From positions 1 through 64,000 of the forward strand of contig NZ_PVNL01000044.1 in NCBI RefSeq assembly GCF_002994635.1: 64,000 nucleotides of DNA, in the 5' to 3' direction. Positions 18,057 through 27,856 of this stretch are shown piece by piece; positions within the stretch are counted from its first letter, which is position 1, and each line of letters opens with the position of its first letter. Below the pieces are notes generated by a model, which searched no databases, was not told where the DNA came from, and saw only the letters and a list, made by a program, of their open reading frames with translations. Both the position numbers and the translations under genes were made by a program. Source of the stretch: Enhygromyxa salina. GTDB taxonomy: Bacteria > Myxococcota_A > Polyangia > Nannocystales > Nannocystaceae.

Positions 18057-20210
18057 ATGCACGCTCGCATGGCCTGGCTGGTGGTTGCGCTCCTGTTCGT
18101 GGTCGGCGGGTGCCGCGGCGACGACCCCTCGCGGCGCGGTCCGCCACCGGCCCCGCGTGAAGATGTGGTCGAGATCATTCATGGCCGCGAGGTCCACGAC
18201 CCGTACCGCTGGCTCGAGCACGGCGAGCGCGCCGAGGTGGACACGTGGGTGCGGGCCCAGGACGAGCACGCGCGAGCGGTGCTCGCGAGCTCGGCCCACC
18301 AGCGGGGCTTTCGCAACGACCTGCGCAAGATGTGGGATCGCGAGGCGATCGTCGGTCCCGTTCACAAGCGAGGTGACCGCTACTTCTACGCCCGGCGCCA
18401 CAAGGGCCGCGACAAACCAGTCTACTACGTCCGCGAGGGCCTCCACGGGCGGGAGCGGGTGCTGATCAACCCGGCGAGGCTCTCAAAAGACGGCAGCCTC
18501 GGCGTTCGCCGCATCCACCCCAGCCGCGATGGCCGATCTGTCGCGTATGCCGTCAGCCGCAACAACGCCGACGCCGCGACCTTGTATGTACGCGACGTCG
18601 ACACCGGAAAAGATCACCGCAATGACGTGATCCGGGGCGCCAGGTTTGCGGACCCGCAGTGGGCGCCCGACAGTCGATCATTTTATTACACGGGGCTCCC
18701 CGACGACCCCACAATCCCACCCGCGAAGCTGGCCGGTCACGCGAGCGTGCGCCGCCATGTGCTGGGGCAGCCACCTGCGGATGACGAGGTGCTGTTTGGG
18801 CCGACCGGCGACGCGCGGACGTACCTGTCACCCCAGCTGGCGACCGACGGGCGCTATCTGTTGGTGCACGTGGCCCACGGCGCGGCCGGGGCCGCCGACG
18901 TGTATGTCCAGGATCTAGAGCGCGACGGGGGCCCGCAGCCGCTGACCGTCGGCAGCGGGGCGATCAATGTGGCGTTTGGCTACCGCGATCACTTCTATCT
19001 GTTCACCAGCGAGGGCGCCCCGCGTCACCGCCTGCTGGAGATTGACCCCGAGCACCCCGAGCGCAGCAACTGGCGTGAGGTGGTCCCGCAGCGCGACCAA
19101 ATCCTCGACGGAGTGGCGCTGATGAACGGTCACCTGATCCTCTCGTATCTCGAGGACGTCAACGCGCGGGTGGTCGTCCAGCGGATCGACGACGGGCGCA
19201 GCTGGCCGGTCGACCTGCCGCTGACGGGGGCGGTCGCCGGGGTCTGGACCGACCCGAGCGTGAGCGAGGCCTTGATCGCGTTCAGCTCGCTGGCGCAGGA
19301 GCCCGTGATCTACCGGGTCCCGATCCCGGCCGACGCCCGCGCGACGGCGGCGCCCGAGGTGTTCTGGGCGCCCGAGGATCTGGCGGCGCAGGGCAGCGCG
19401 CCGCTGGTCATGCGGCAGACCTTCGCGCGCTCGCCCGACGGCGCCGAGATTCCGGTGTTCGTGCTCCACCGTCGGGATCTGGTGCTCGACGGCCGACGTC
19501 CCACGATCCTCTACGGCTACGGCGGCTTCGGCATCTCGGTCACGCCCGGCTACAGCCCGCTGGCCCAGCTGTGGGCCCAGCGCGGGGGCGTGTGGGCCCA
19601 GGCCAGCCTCCGCGGCGGGGGCGAGTACGGCGAAGACTGGCATCGCGCGGGCATGCGCGCGGACAAGCAAACCGTGTTCGATGACTTCATCGCCGCGGCC
19701 GAGCACCTCGTCAGCGGTGGCTACACCAGCCCGGCTCAGCTTGGGATCCTGGGCGGGTCCAACGGCGGCTTGCTGGTCGGCGCGGCCTCGACCCAGCGCC
19801 CGGAGCTGTTCGGGGCGGTGGTCTGCCAGGTCCCGCTGCTGGACATGATCCGGTATCCCAAGTTCGGGCTTGGCGAGCTGTGGGTCGACGAGTACGGCGC
19901 GCCCGAACATCCCGATGAATTCGCGGTGCTGCTCGACTATTCGCCGTATCACCGGATCCGCGCTGGGGTTCGGTATCCGTCATTGTTGATGATGTCGGCC
20001 GACACCGACGATCGCGTCGACCCCCTGCACGCCCGCAAGTATGTGGCCGCGATGCAGCACGCCAGCGCTGGCTCGGGCCCCGTGCTGCTGCGCACCGAGG
20101 CCCAGGCCGGGCACGGTGGCGCGGACTCGGTGACCCAGCGGATCGAGGCCTACGCGGACCTATTGTCGTTCATGCTGACCGCGCTGGCGCCCGACTGGGG
20201 CAGGGGCTGA
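18057..20210 (+). CDS. Prolyl oligopeptidase family (S9) lipoprotein
   Basis: From ATG 18057 (or 18069) the product has a lipoprotein signal, MAWLVVALLFVVGGC, so this 717-residue serine peptidase is exported and membrane anchored. Residues of about 40-410 form the beta-propeller that filters substrates (DVVEIIHGREVHDPYRWLE, the classic S9A entry motif). The alpha/beta hydrolase follows with nucleophile Ser568 in GGSNGG, Asp652 in DTDDRV and His686 in AGHGG. It should cleave short peptides after Pro in the periplasm or at the cell surface, useful in a predator that feeds on peptides. Its 3' end is 7 bp from the convergent ATPase gene. Confidence 0.95.
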   Translation: MHARMAWLVVALLFVVGGCRGDDPSRRGPPPAPREDVVEIIHGREVHDPYRWLEHGERAEVDTWVRAQDEHARAVLASSAHQRGFRNDLRKMWDREAIVGPVHKRGDRYFYARRHKGRDKPVYYVREGLHGRERVLINPARLSKDGSLGVRRIHPSRDGRSVAYAVSRNNADAATLYVRDVDTGKDHRNDVIRGARFADPQWAPDSRSFYYTGLPDDPTIPPAKLAGHASVRRHVLGQPPADDEVLFGPTGDARTYLSPQLATDGRYLLVHVAHGAAGAADVYVQDLERDGGPQPLTVGSGAINVAFGYRDHFYLFTSEGAPRHRLLEIDPEHPERSNWREVVPQRDQILDGVALMNGHLILSYLEDVNARVVVQRIDDGRSWPVDLPLTGAVAGVWTDPSVSEALIAFSSLAQEPVIYRVPIPADARATAAPEVFWAPEDLAAQGSAPLVMRQTFARSPDGAEIPVFVLHRRDLVLDGRRPTILYGYGGFGISVTPGYSPLAQLWAQRGGVWAQASLRGGGEYGEDWHRAGMRADKQTVFDDFIAAAEHLVSGGYTSPAQLGILGGSNGGLLVGAASTQRPELFGAVVCQVPLLDMIRYPKFGLGELWVDEYGAPEHPDEFAVLLDYSPYHRIRAGVRYPSLLMMSADTDDRVDPLHARKYVAAMQHASAGSGPVLLRTEAQAGHGGADSVTQRIEAYADLLSFMLTALAPDWGRG

Positions 20211-20217
20211 GCGCGGA

Positions 20218-23200
20218 TCAGCCGCCGCCGCGCGGGCCGACCGGCGCCAAGCCCTGCTTCATGCGCAGATCCATCGACTCGAGCGCGCTGATCACCTCGT
20301 CGAGCTTGGCCTCGAGGGCGACCCGATCCTCGAGCTTCTTGGTCGCCGTGCGGACCAGCGGGACCAGCGTGCGCTCGATGATCTGGACCTGCTGGCCGAG
20401 TAATTCCTCGATCCCAGCCGGCGGTGGGACGGTGATCTCGATCTTGGGGTTGCCGAGCCGCTCGAGCAATTTGACGAGGTCGGGCGAGCTCGTCGGGCTC
20501 AGTGGCGGCGGCGCGATCGCGGGCTTGGGCGCGAAGACTGGAGCCGCGAGCGCGGACTTCTTGCGCTCGAGCTCGGCCGTCTTGGCCTGGGCGTCGAGCA
20601 GGCGCGCGGCCTGGTCGAGCGCCGATCGGATCCCGTCGAGCTGGACGCCGTAGCCCTTGTCCGCCAGCGTGCCCTGGATCCCCACGAGCTGCTCGGCGAG
20701 GTTCGAGAGCTGTCGGGTGACCCGCGTGGTCGGATCGTCCTCGGCCCCGCCCAGGTTCTTGGCCTTGACGAAGCCGCGCCGGATCTCGTCCCACCGGGCT
20801 CGCTGTGCGTCGCTCAGGACCCCGCGCAGCTCGGCGAGCTTGAGCGTGTTTTGCTCGGCGCCGCTGGTCAGCGTGCGGGCCTCGCCAGCGTAGTGATCTT
20901 CGATCAGCGCCTGCAGCTCGGCCTCGTTCATGGCGGGCACGACCTTCTCGGCGAGCTTGGCCATGTTGCGGTAGCTGCCTTGCAGCTTGAACGGCGGCTC
21001 GGTCCGGTAGCGATCGTCCATCGACGCCGAGCGGATGTACTCCTGGTTGACCTTGAGCAGCACCTCTTGGACCCGCAGCAGGTGCGCGAAGGTCTTCTTG
21101 ATCTCGCCGAGCTCGACCCCGGAGTAGTCGTGGGACAGCTCGGTCGTCGGGGTGTCGTGGCCCTGGGCCATGCGGATCAGCTTGTAGATATCCGCCTGCT
21201 CACGGGTTGCGAGCGGGGCCAGGGTCGCGTTCGAGGTGATCGCGTTCTCGATATACGACAGCGCGAACGCCTCGGCCGAGCCCGTGAGCGTGTCGCCTAG
21301 ATCGTAGGTGTCGGCCCGGTTGGCCAGCATGTCGGGGATCTGAAATTTCTCGCCGGACTCGGTGTAGGGGTTGCCGGCCATGACCACGCAGAACTTCTTG
21401 CCGCGCATGTCGTAGGTCCGGGTCCGGCCCTTCCACACGCCCTCGATCCGTCGCTGGGCGTCACACAGCGAGATGAACTTCTGAAGCAGCTCGGGGTGGG
21501 TGTGCTGAATATCGTCGAGATACAGCATCACGTTGTTGCCCATCTCCAGCGCCAGGTTGATCTTGTCGACCTCCTGACGGGCGGTGATGTTGGGCGCCTC
21601 GCTGGGATCGAGCGAGACCACGCTGTGGCCGAGCGCGGGCCCGTTGACCTTCATGAACACCAGGCCGAACCGGCTGGCGATGTACTCCATCAAGGTGGTC
21701 TTGCCGTAGCCGGGCGGCGAGATCAGCAGCAGCAGGCCCATCAGGTCGGTCCGCTTGGCGTCACCGGCCGCGCCCAGCTGCTTGGCCAGGTTGTCGCCGA
21801 TCACCTGCAGGTAGACCTCGTTGATCAGCTTGTTGCGGACAAACGACGACAGCACCCGCGGCAGGAATTCGTCGATCCGCAGCCGCTTGCGCTCGCGCTC
21901 GAGCAGCTCCTGACGTCGGCGGCGATACGCGGTGTAGCCGGGTACGCGGACCCGGCCGAACTGCTCGAGGCGGGCCAGGAACTCGTCGAGCCGGATCTCG
22001 AGCTTGCCGTCTTTGACGCGCGGGTGCTGACCCAGCAGGCCCTCGGCCTCGACGCCGAGCAGCGCCGCGGACTCCTGGCGGTCGAGCGTGGGGGTCAGCA
22101 GCAGCCCGACCAGCTCGTCGGCGACCAGCTTGGCGCTGTCGTCGGTGTCCTGGCTGTCGAGGTAGCTGTCGACCCACGCGCGGGCCAGGTTCCAGCGCGA
22201 GCGCAGCGGGCCGAGCGAGGACAGATCATGCTCGAGATCGGTTCGGAGCCCGCGCAGATCGATCGAGGCGATGAAGCGGGTGTGCAGGGCGCTGGCCGCA
22301 GCGCTGACGACGAAGCGAGGCTGCTCCGACGCGAGCTCCTCGACCAGATAGCTGCCGGCGGTCTGAGCCGCGGACGCGGAGATCGGGATCTCGCGGGCGG
22401 TGTAGAAGGCCTCGACCGCGGCGGCGAGCTCGCGGGCGAGGGCCCGGGTCGCGCGGCTGTCCCCGTACTCGGTCCGCAGCCGACCCAGGCTGCGCGCGCT
22501 GATCTGCCAGTGCTCGCGGGCCTCGAGTTCGGCCCAGAACACCAGGCCCAGCACCCGGCCCTCGACGCTGAACCGCAGCAGGCCCGCGCCGCTGTAGAGC
22601 AGCAACAGCTTGTCGAGGATCGCCGCCGCGTCGGCGTCGTGGAGACCGCGCTCGTAGCCCTCGTCGTAGCGCTCGCTGGCGACGCGCCGGACCAGGCCGA
22701 GCAAGCCCGCGTCGGCGCGCTGGGCCTCGCGCAGGCTGGTCAGGCTCAGCCCTTGCTCGCCCCGCTCGGCGGCGAACAGGATCGACGCGGCCAGGTACTC
22801 GCCCCGGTAGACGCCGGGCGTCTCGGACACGAGGGTCTGCTCCCAGTACTCGCGGGTGGCGGCGAACGCCTCGTCGTCGACCAGCTCGCGGAAGTCGGTG
22901 CCCGAGAGGGTCATCATCATGCCGGCTTCGGTCGGCACCATGCCCAGCTCGAGCGGCTGGGTGTTGACGGTGAACCGGTGGCGGCCCAGCTTGACCAGCG
23001 AGGCGCCGCCCTCGCCACCCTCGAACAGCTCGAGTCGATCACGGAGCCCCCGCAGCGCGTCTTGCCGGGCCGACTTGGCCCGCGAGTCGAGCTCGTCGGC
23101 CTTGACGGTGTCGCCCAGCGCGACCAGCTTGCCGGCCAGCTCGCGCAGCTTGAGGACCATCGGGTCCGAGGCAAAGTAGGCGTTGAGCTCGTCGGCCGAC

Positions 23201-25599
23201 TTGAACGACTTGGCCCGGCGGGCGACGCCCTGCAGGATCCGATTGCCGGCCGCGACCATGTTCTCGGCCCGGCGCGAGCGCTCGTCGAGCAGCTGCTGTT
23301 TCTTCTGGGTGAAGGCCTCGTAGACCTCCTCGCGCTTGGTCGCAAGCTCGCCCAGGAACTCGTCGAACTCGGAGAACTTGGCCTCGAGCTCCTCGAGCTG
23401 AACCAGCAGGCGCGAGAGCTGCTCGTCGCAGCGATCGGGCGAGTCGGCCATGCCGAGCCCGCTCGACACCGACAGCGCGAACAGCTTGAACTGGGCGACG
23501 AACTCGGCCTTGCCCTCGTGGGACATGAGCGAGCGCCGCTTGTTTTGCAGCATCGCGCGGGCGCGGTTGACCTGCGCGAAGACCTCGGAGATCCGCTCGA
23601 GGATCGTGGTGCGCTTGGTCGGGTCGTCGACCTCGAGCCCGCCGATGACCTCGGACAGCACGTTGAGCCCCTCGCTGGTGGCCTCGATGTCGGTCTCGAG
23701 GGCCGGCACCTCCTTGGTCTTCTCGAGCGCGCCGATCTTGGTCCCGAGCTGCTCGAGCCGCGAGCTGAGCGGGTCGAAGGCCTTGTCGTCGAGCAGGAAC
23801 TCGACGGTCGCGGCCGAGGTGCGGTCGAACGAGTCGACCAGCTCGCGCTCGAGCTCGTCGAGCCGCTCGCGGTTGATGTAGCGGATCTCTCGCAGCGAGA
23901 TCACGTGGCCGCGGCGGGTCCGGAGCCCGGTCAGCGCGGTCATGAACTGCTCGATCGTGTCGAAGAACGCCGGGCGGACCGCTCGCAGGAGCTCGGCCTG
24001 CTCGTGCTCGGCCTGGGCGAGGGCCTTGGCGGCCTCCTTGCGGATCGCCACGACCTTGTCGAACTCGTCGACGATCAGCGAGGCGGTCTCGCGCAGCTGA
24101 TCAATCACCGCGCGCGGGTTGCCGACGTCCTCGCGGGAGAACCAATAAAACGTGTCGAGCGCCCGGTTGAGGGCGCCGACGAGGTCCTCGTAGATCTGCC
24201 GCGACGGCTCTTGCTCGTCGACGGCCCGCTGCAGCGAGAGGCACTCGGAGATGCCGCGGACCAGCTCGGCGTTGCCGATCTTGGCGAGCGGTCCGGTCGC
24301 GCTCGGGGCCTCGGCCGCGAATTGCAGCGAGGTGAAGGGCGTCTGCCAGAACTGCATCGCGTGCATCCGCGACGGCTCGTCGGTGGTCGAGCGGAACACG
24401 GCCATGCGACCGTCGGCGAACACGCTAAACCCGTTGCAGGGGATGACCGAGCCGATCTCCTTGCGGATCAGGTTGTAGGGGAACAGCGCGTACTGGCCCC
24501 CGGCCCGGCGGTGAAACACGTATAGGACGTCCTCGCCGTTGGGGCTCCTGATCGCGCGCTCGAACTCGAAGTTGGCGTAGTCGCCGTCAAAGACCTTGTG
24601 GGATCCGTCCTGAAGAAAATAGCCGCCGGGGAAGATCACCCCGTGGTCTTCGGGCAGCTGCACGCACGCGGCCCCGATCGCGTCGGCCCGCACGACCTTG
24701 CGCGAGCGGGTCGCAAACACCAGGAACCGGCGCGTGGTCTCGCGGTAGGGCAGCACGCTCAGCAAGATCAGCGTGCCGACCTTGGCGTAGCTGATCTCGG
24801 CGTCGTCGAGGCTCTGGCCGCGCTCGTCGACCGGCTCGGCGTAGATGCCGTGGCCGTCCTCGGTGTTGTTCTCGACCTTGACGGTGAGATCGCCGCCGAC
24901 CGTCTCGACGAACACCTCGTCGAGGATCGACACGTGCGGGTGGCGACCGGCGACGTGGTGCTCGCGGCCGGTCCGTCGCCACTCGAAGTCGTGCTGGGGC
25001 GGAAACACATAGTCGCGCTCACCCCGATTGTCGATGTAGTTGGCCCGACCCTCGGCGTCGAGCGACCAGCGAAACACGCGAATGTCGTCGTGGGTGGCGC
25101 CGATCTGAAAGATCGCCAGCAGCTTGGTCTCGCTGCGCCACAGCCGGATCAGGCGCGCGTCTTTGTAGTACTCGTAGAGCTCGTGAAACTGTGCTTCGAG
25201 CTGCGGATCGTCGAGGAACGCCCGATCCTCGTGATCGCCCGGCAGCGGGGATAGATCGAAGCCCTCGGCCGTGGTCGTGAAGTTGTGCAGCGAGAACACG
25301 TCCTCGCGCTTGGTCTGCTTGCGCAGGCCCAAGAACACGTTGTAGCCGAACAGCATCCGGCCGTTGACCATCACCACGTCACACGGGACGCAGTTGTTGT
25401 CGGTGCGGACGTGCTCGGTGCCAATGATCGTCAGCTCGGAGCCGCCGAAGGTCTCGATTCGCTTGTCGTTGAGCGCGCGAGCCCGCGTACCGAGCTCGCG
25501 GGCCTGCTCGACCAGGCGCGCACGAATGACGTCGTAGCTGCCGCCGACGTCCTCGCCGGCCTGATCTCCGACTTGTCCGGTTTCGCTGTCCTCGGCCAT
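20218..25599 (-). CDS. Giant AAA+ coiled-coil ATPase of the flotillin-linked 'DNA repair ATPase' family
   Basis: This 1,793-residue protein matches a large bacterial family usually labelled DNA repair ATPase. The N-terminal 400 residues are beta-rich (VFSLHNFTTTAEGFDLSPLP, FRWSLDAEGRANYIDNRGE). A long coiled-coil middle follows (about 450-900), then a helical region and a AAA+ module with Walker A ISPPGYGKTTLMEYIASRFG near 1295, Walker B MLYLDDIQHTHPELLQK near 1358 and VVMAGNPYTESGEKF as sensor segment. The tail has more coiled coil. There is no signal peptide, so it is cytosolic. It starts 7 bp after the flotillin gene and belongs to the same operon, pointing to work at flotillin membrane platforms; the DNA repair label has no support in the sequence itself. 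Confidence 0.9.
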   Translation of the reverse strand: MAEDSETGQVGDQAGEDVGGSYDVIRARLVEQARELGTRARALNDKRIETFGGSELTIIGTEHVRTDNNCVPCDVVMVNGRMLFGYNVFLGLRKQTKREDVFSLHNFTTTAEGFDLSPLPGDHEDRAFLDDPQLEAQFHELYEYYKDARLIRLWRSETKLLAIFQIGATHDDIRVFRWSLDAEGRANYIDNRGERDYVFPPQHDFEWRRTGREHHVAGRHPHVSILDEVFVETVGGDLTVKVENNTEDGHGIYAEPVDERGQSLDDAEISYAKVGTLILLSVLPYRETTRRFLVFATRSRKVVRADAIGAACVQLPEDHGVIFPGGYFLQDGSHKVFDGDYANFEFERAIRSPNGEDVLYVFHRRAGGQYALFPYNLIRKEIGSVIPCNGFSVFADGRMAVFRSTTDEPSRMHAMQFWQTPFTSLQFAAEAPSATGPLAKIGNAELVRGISECLSLQRAVDEQEPSRQIYEDLVGALNRALDTFYWFSREDVGNPRAVIDQLRETASLIVDEFDKVVAIRKEAAKALAQAEHEQAELLRAVRPAFFDTIEQFMTALTGLRTRRGHVISLREIRYINRERLDELERELVDSFDRTSAATVEFLLDDKAFDPLSSRLEQLGTKIGALEKTKEVPALETDIEATSEGLNVLSEVIGGLEVDDPTKRTTILERISEVFAQVNRARAMLQNKRRSLMSHEGKAEFVAQFKLFALSVSSGLGMADSPDRCDEQLSRLLVQLEELEAKFSEFDEFLGELATKREEVYEAFTQKKQQLLDERSRRAENMVAAGNRILQGVARRAKSFKSADELNAYFASDPMVLKLRELAGKLVALGDTVKADELDSRAKSARQDALRGLRDRLELFEGGEGGASLVKLGRHRFTVNTQPLELGMVPTEAGMMMTLSGTDFRELVDDEAFAATREYWEQTLVSETPGVYRGEYLAASILFAAERGEQGLSLTSLREAQRADAGLLGLVRRVASERYDEGYERGLHDADAAAILDKLLLLYSGAGLLRFSVEGRVLGLVFWAELEAREHWQISARSLGRLRTEYGDSRATRALARELAAAVEAFYTAREIPISASAAQTAGSYLVEELASEQPRFVVSAAASALHTRFIASIDLRGLRTDLEHDLSSLGPLRSRWNLARAWVDSYLDSQDTDDSAKLVADELVGLLLTPTLDRQESAALLGVEAEGLLGQHPRVKDGKLEIRLDEFLARLEQFGRVRVPGYTAYRRRRQELLERERKRLRIDEFLPRVLSSFVRNKLINEVYLQVIGDNLAKQLGAAGDAKRTDLMGLLLLISPPGYGKTTLMEYIASRFGLVFMKVNGPALGHSVVSLDPSEAPNITARQEVDKINLALEMGNNVMLYLDDIQHTHPELLQKFISLCDAQRRIEGVWKGRTRTYDMRGKKFCVVMAGNPYTESGEKFQIPDMLANRADTYDLGDTLTGSAEAFALSYIENAITSNATLAPLATREQADIYKLIRMAQGHDTPTTELSHDYSGVELGEIKKTFAHLLRVQEVLLKVNQEYIRSASMDDRYRTEPPFKLQGSYRNMAKLAEKVVPAMNEAELQALIEDHYAGEARTLTSGAEQNTLKLAELRGVLSDAQRARWDEIRRGFVKAKNLGGAEDDPTTRVTRQLSNLAEQLVGIQGTLADKGYGVQLDGIRSALDQAARLLDAQAKTAELERKKSALAAPVFAPKPAIAPPPLSPTSSPDLVKLLERLGNPKIEITVPPPAGIEELLGQQVQIIERTLVPLVRTATKKLEDRVALEAKLDEVISALESMDLRMKQGLAPVGPRGGG

Positions 25600-25606
25600 G
25601 AGGTGC

Positions 25607-27820
25607 TTACTTCAGGCCCAGACGCTGCGCCGCGGCCAAGAGGTCGGCGTACCTGTCTTTGTCGACCGCGGACGCCTGACTCATCATCTGGCTGATCAGC
25701 CCTGTCACGCCCAGGTTCTTGATCGTCTCGGCGTCCATGGCCGGGCGCGACAGCACGTCGACGAGGTCGTTCGGCAGGCTCTTGCGGCCGTCGAGGTACT
25801 CCGAGAACACCGTGCGGGCGGTCTCGCTGTTGTCGATGCCAGCGTCGAGCGACTGCCCGAGCGTCACCGCGTTGACGAAGCGGTCGAAGAACTGGCCGTC
25901 GCCGCCGACGATGTTGATCTTGGCCGAGGCCATGGCCTGGGCCATGACCGAGGCCTGGAACTCGGCCACCTTCTCGCGGGTCTCGAGCCCGGCGAGCTCG
26001 ACGGCCTTGTCCTTCTCGAGCCGCAGCCGGTACTCCTCGTGCTCGCGGCTGGTGCCGTCGAGGGCCTTCATGGCCTCGGCCTTCTGGCCCAACCCGGTCG
26101 CCTCGGCCTCCATCTTCTGACGGATCGCCACGGCTTCGGCGATGCCGACCTTCTCGATCGCGGCGGCCTCGGCCTCGCGGCCCTGCGCGGTTGCGATGAG
26201 CATGACCCGCGTGGCCTCGGCCTGGGCCTCGCCTTGCTTTTGCACGGCGGCGGCGTCGGCCTCTTTGACCCTGACGACCGCGAGCCCCTTCTCTTGCTCG
26301 CCCTGGGCCTCGGACTGCATCTTTTGCAGGGTGACGCGGGCCTCGGCCTGGCCTTCTTTCTCGATTGCGAGGGCGTTGGCCTCTTTGACCTTGACCTCGG
26401 CGAGACCGCTGGCGGCCTGCTCGGCCTGGGCGCCCTCGGCCAGGCGGATCTTGGCGCGGGCTTGCTTGTCGGAGGCCTCGAGATCGGCCTCGGCCAGCGT
26501 CAGCTTCTCCTTGGCCTTGTGCTTGGCGACCTGCTCTTGGGCCTCGGCGTGCTTGATGTGCTTGACCAGCTGCTCTTGGGCCTCGCCCTCGGCCGCGACC
26601 ACGCGGGCGTCCTTGGTCCGGTTGGCCTCGGCGAGCACCCGCAGGTCTTTGATCGCCTCTTCTTCTTGCGCGACGTTCTTCTCGACCGCGACCCGGGCCG
26701 CGACCACGTCGGCGATGTCCTTGCGCTCGATCTCCAGGGCTTTCTCCTTGGCGATGCGCTGCAGCTCGACCTCGCGCTCGCGCGAGATGGCCTCGAGCGC
26801 GCGCTCTTTCTCGACCCGCTCGGTCTCGACCGCGACCACTCGCTCGCGGTTCTTCTGGGCGACTTCGACCTCGCGCAGCCGGTTCTCGTGCTGGATCGCC
26901 GTCTCCTCCTCCTGCTTGATCCGGGCGATGTCGGCCTTCTTGGTCTCCTCGGCCTGAACCTTGTGGGTCTCGGCGGCCTCGCGGGCCTGAATGGTTGCGA
27001 TCTCGCGCTCTTGCTTGGCCTTGGCGTCGGACCGCTGACGGTCGAGCTCGAACACTGCCTCGTCGGCCTGGACATTCTGCTTGGTGATCGCCTTGCGCTC
27101 TTCCTGCTTGAGGAAGTTGGTCTTGATGTTCTGGTCGGCCGTGATCTCGGTGATCTTGCGGATGCCCTGCGAGTCGAGCACGTTGGCCGGGTCGAGCTCG
27201 GTCATCGGCGTCTGCTCGAGGTAGTCGATCGCGCAGTCGTCGAGCCGGTAGCCGTTGAGCTCCTGGCCAATGGTCTCGAGGATGCCGGCCTTGAACACGT
27301 CGCGCTTGGTGTACAGGTCCTGAAAGTCCATCTGGCGACCGATGGTCTTGAGGCCGTCCGAGAACTTTGACGTGAACAGGGCCTCGAGGGTCTGCTGGTC
27401 GGAGGCCCGGCGGGCTCCGATCGCGCGGGCGACCTCCATCACGTCGGTGTCCTGCGGGTTGACCCGCACGAAGAAGGTGACCTTGATGTCCGCGCGAATG
27501 TTGTCATTGCAGATCAGGCCGTCCGTGCCGCGCCGATCAATGACGATGGTCTTGACCGAGATGTCCATGATCTCGGCGCGGTGAATGATCGGGACCACGA
27601 TCCCGCCCGTGAACTTGACGGTTGGGATCGCGCCCATCTTGTTGATGATCAGCGCCGAGCCCTGGTCGACCTTGCGATAGAACGCCGCCACGACCACGCC
27701 GAGCCCGACCAACAAGGCGAGCCCCGAGCCAACGAAGATGCCGACAGTAATGAGAGTCGCCTGGGGGTCAGGCGCGAGCATGAGGCTGTGGAGGAAGGAC
27801 ATGATGTTCGCGAGTGGCAT
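25607..27820 (-). CDS. Flotillin (YqiK-like, SPFH domain)
   Basis: This 737-residue protein has one N-terminal membrane helix (LITVGIFVGSGLALLVGLGVVVAAFY, residues about 21-46). The SPFH/PHB domain follows (ALIINKMGAIPTVKFTGGI, IMDISVKTIVIDRRG, DDCAIDYLEQTPMTELDP). A very long Ala-Glu-Lys coiled coil of about 300 residues then ends in a compact tail (FDRFVNAVTLGQSLDAGID). This is the architecture of YqiK-type flotillins, which oligomerise as cages or platforms on the inner membrane. It lies 36 bp after the YqiJ-like gene and 7 bp before the giant ATPase gene. ATG 27820 was kept; Met7 is an alternative. Length is typical of long bacterial flotillins. Confidence 0.95.
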   Translation of the reverse strand: MPLANIMSFLHSLMLAPDPQATLITVGIFVGSGLALLVGLGVVVAAFYRKVDQGSALIINKMGAIPTVKFTGGIVVPIIHRAEIMDISVKTIVIDRRGTDGLICNDNIRADIKVTFFVRVNPQDTDVMEVARAIGARRASDQQTLEALFTSKFSDGLKTIGRQMDFQDLYTKRDVFKAGILETIGQELNGYRLDDCAIDYLEQTPMTELDPANVLDSQGIRKITEITADQNIKTNFLKQEERKAITKQNVQADEAVFELDRQRSDAKAKQEREIATIQAREAAETHKVQAEETKKADIARIKQEEETAIQHENRLREVEVAQKNRERVVAVETERVEKERALEAISREREVELQRIAKEKALEIERKDIADVVAARVAVEKNVAQEEEAIKDLRVLAEANRTKDARVVAAEGEAQEQLVKHIKHAEAQEQVAKHKAKEKLTLAEADLEASDKQARAKIRLAEGAQAEQAASGLAEVKVKEANALAIEKEGQAEARVTLQKMQSEAQGEQEKGLAVVRVKEADAAAVQKQGEAQAEATRVMLIATAQGREAEAAAIEKVGIAEAVAIRQKMEAEATGLGQKAEAMKALDGTSREHEEYRLRLEKDKAVELAGLETREKVAEFQASVMAQAMASAKINIVGGDGQFFDRFVNAVTLGQSLDAGIDNSETARTVFSEYLDGRKSLPNDLVDVLSRPAMDAETIKNLGVTGLISQMMSQASAVDKDRYADLLAAAQRLGLK

Positions 27821-27856
27821 GAGTCGAGAGCGTGGCTGAGCGGTAGGCGGAGATGG

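Noticed and set aside
21496..24525. 1,009-codon plus-strand frame inside the giant ATPase gene
   Set aside because: Leu/Glu/Val-rich antisense shadow caused by repetitive coiled-coil codons; the minus-strand protein has clear AAA+ motifs.
25598..27370. 590-codon plus-strand frame opposite the flotillin gene
   Set aside because: Leu/Gly/Asp-rich shadow of the Ala-Glu-Lys coiled coil; no independent evidence.
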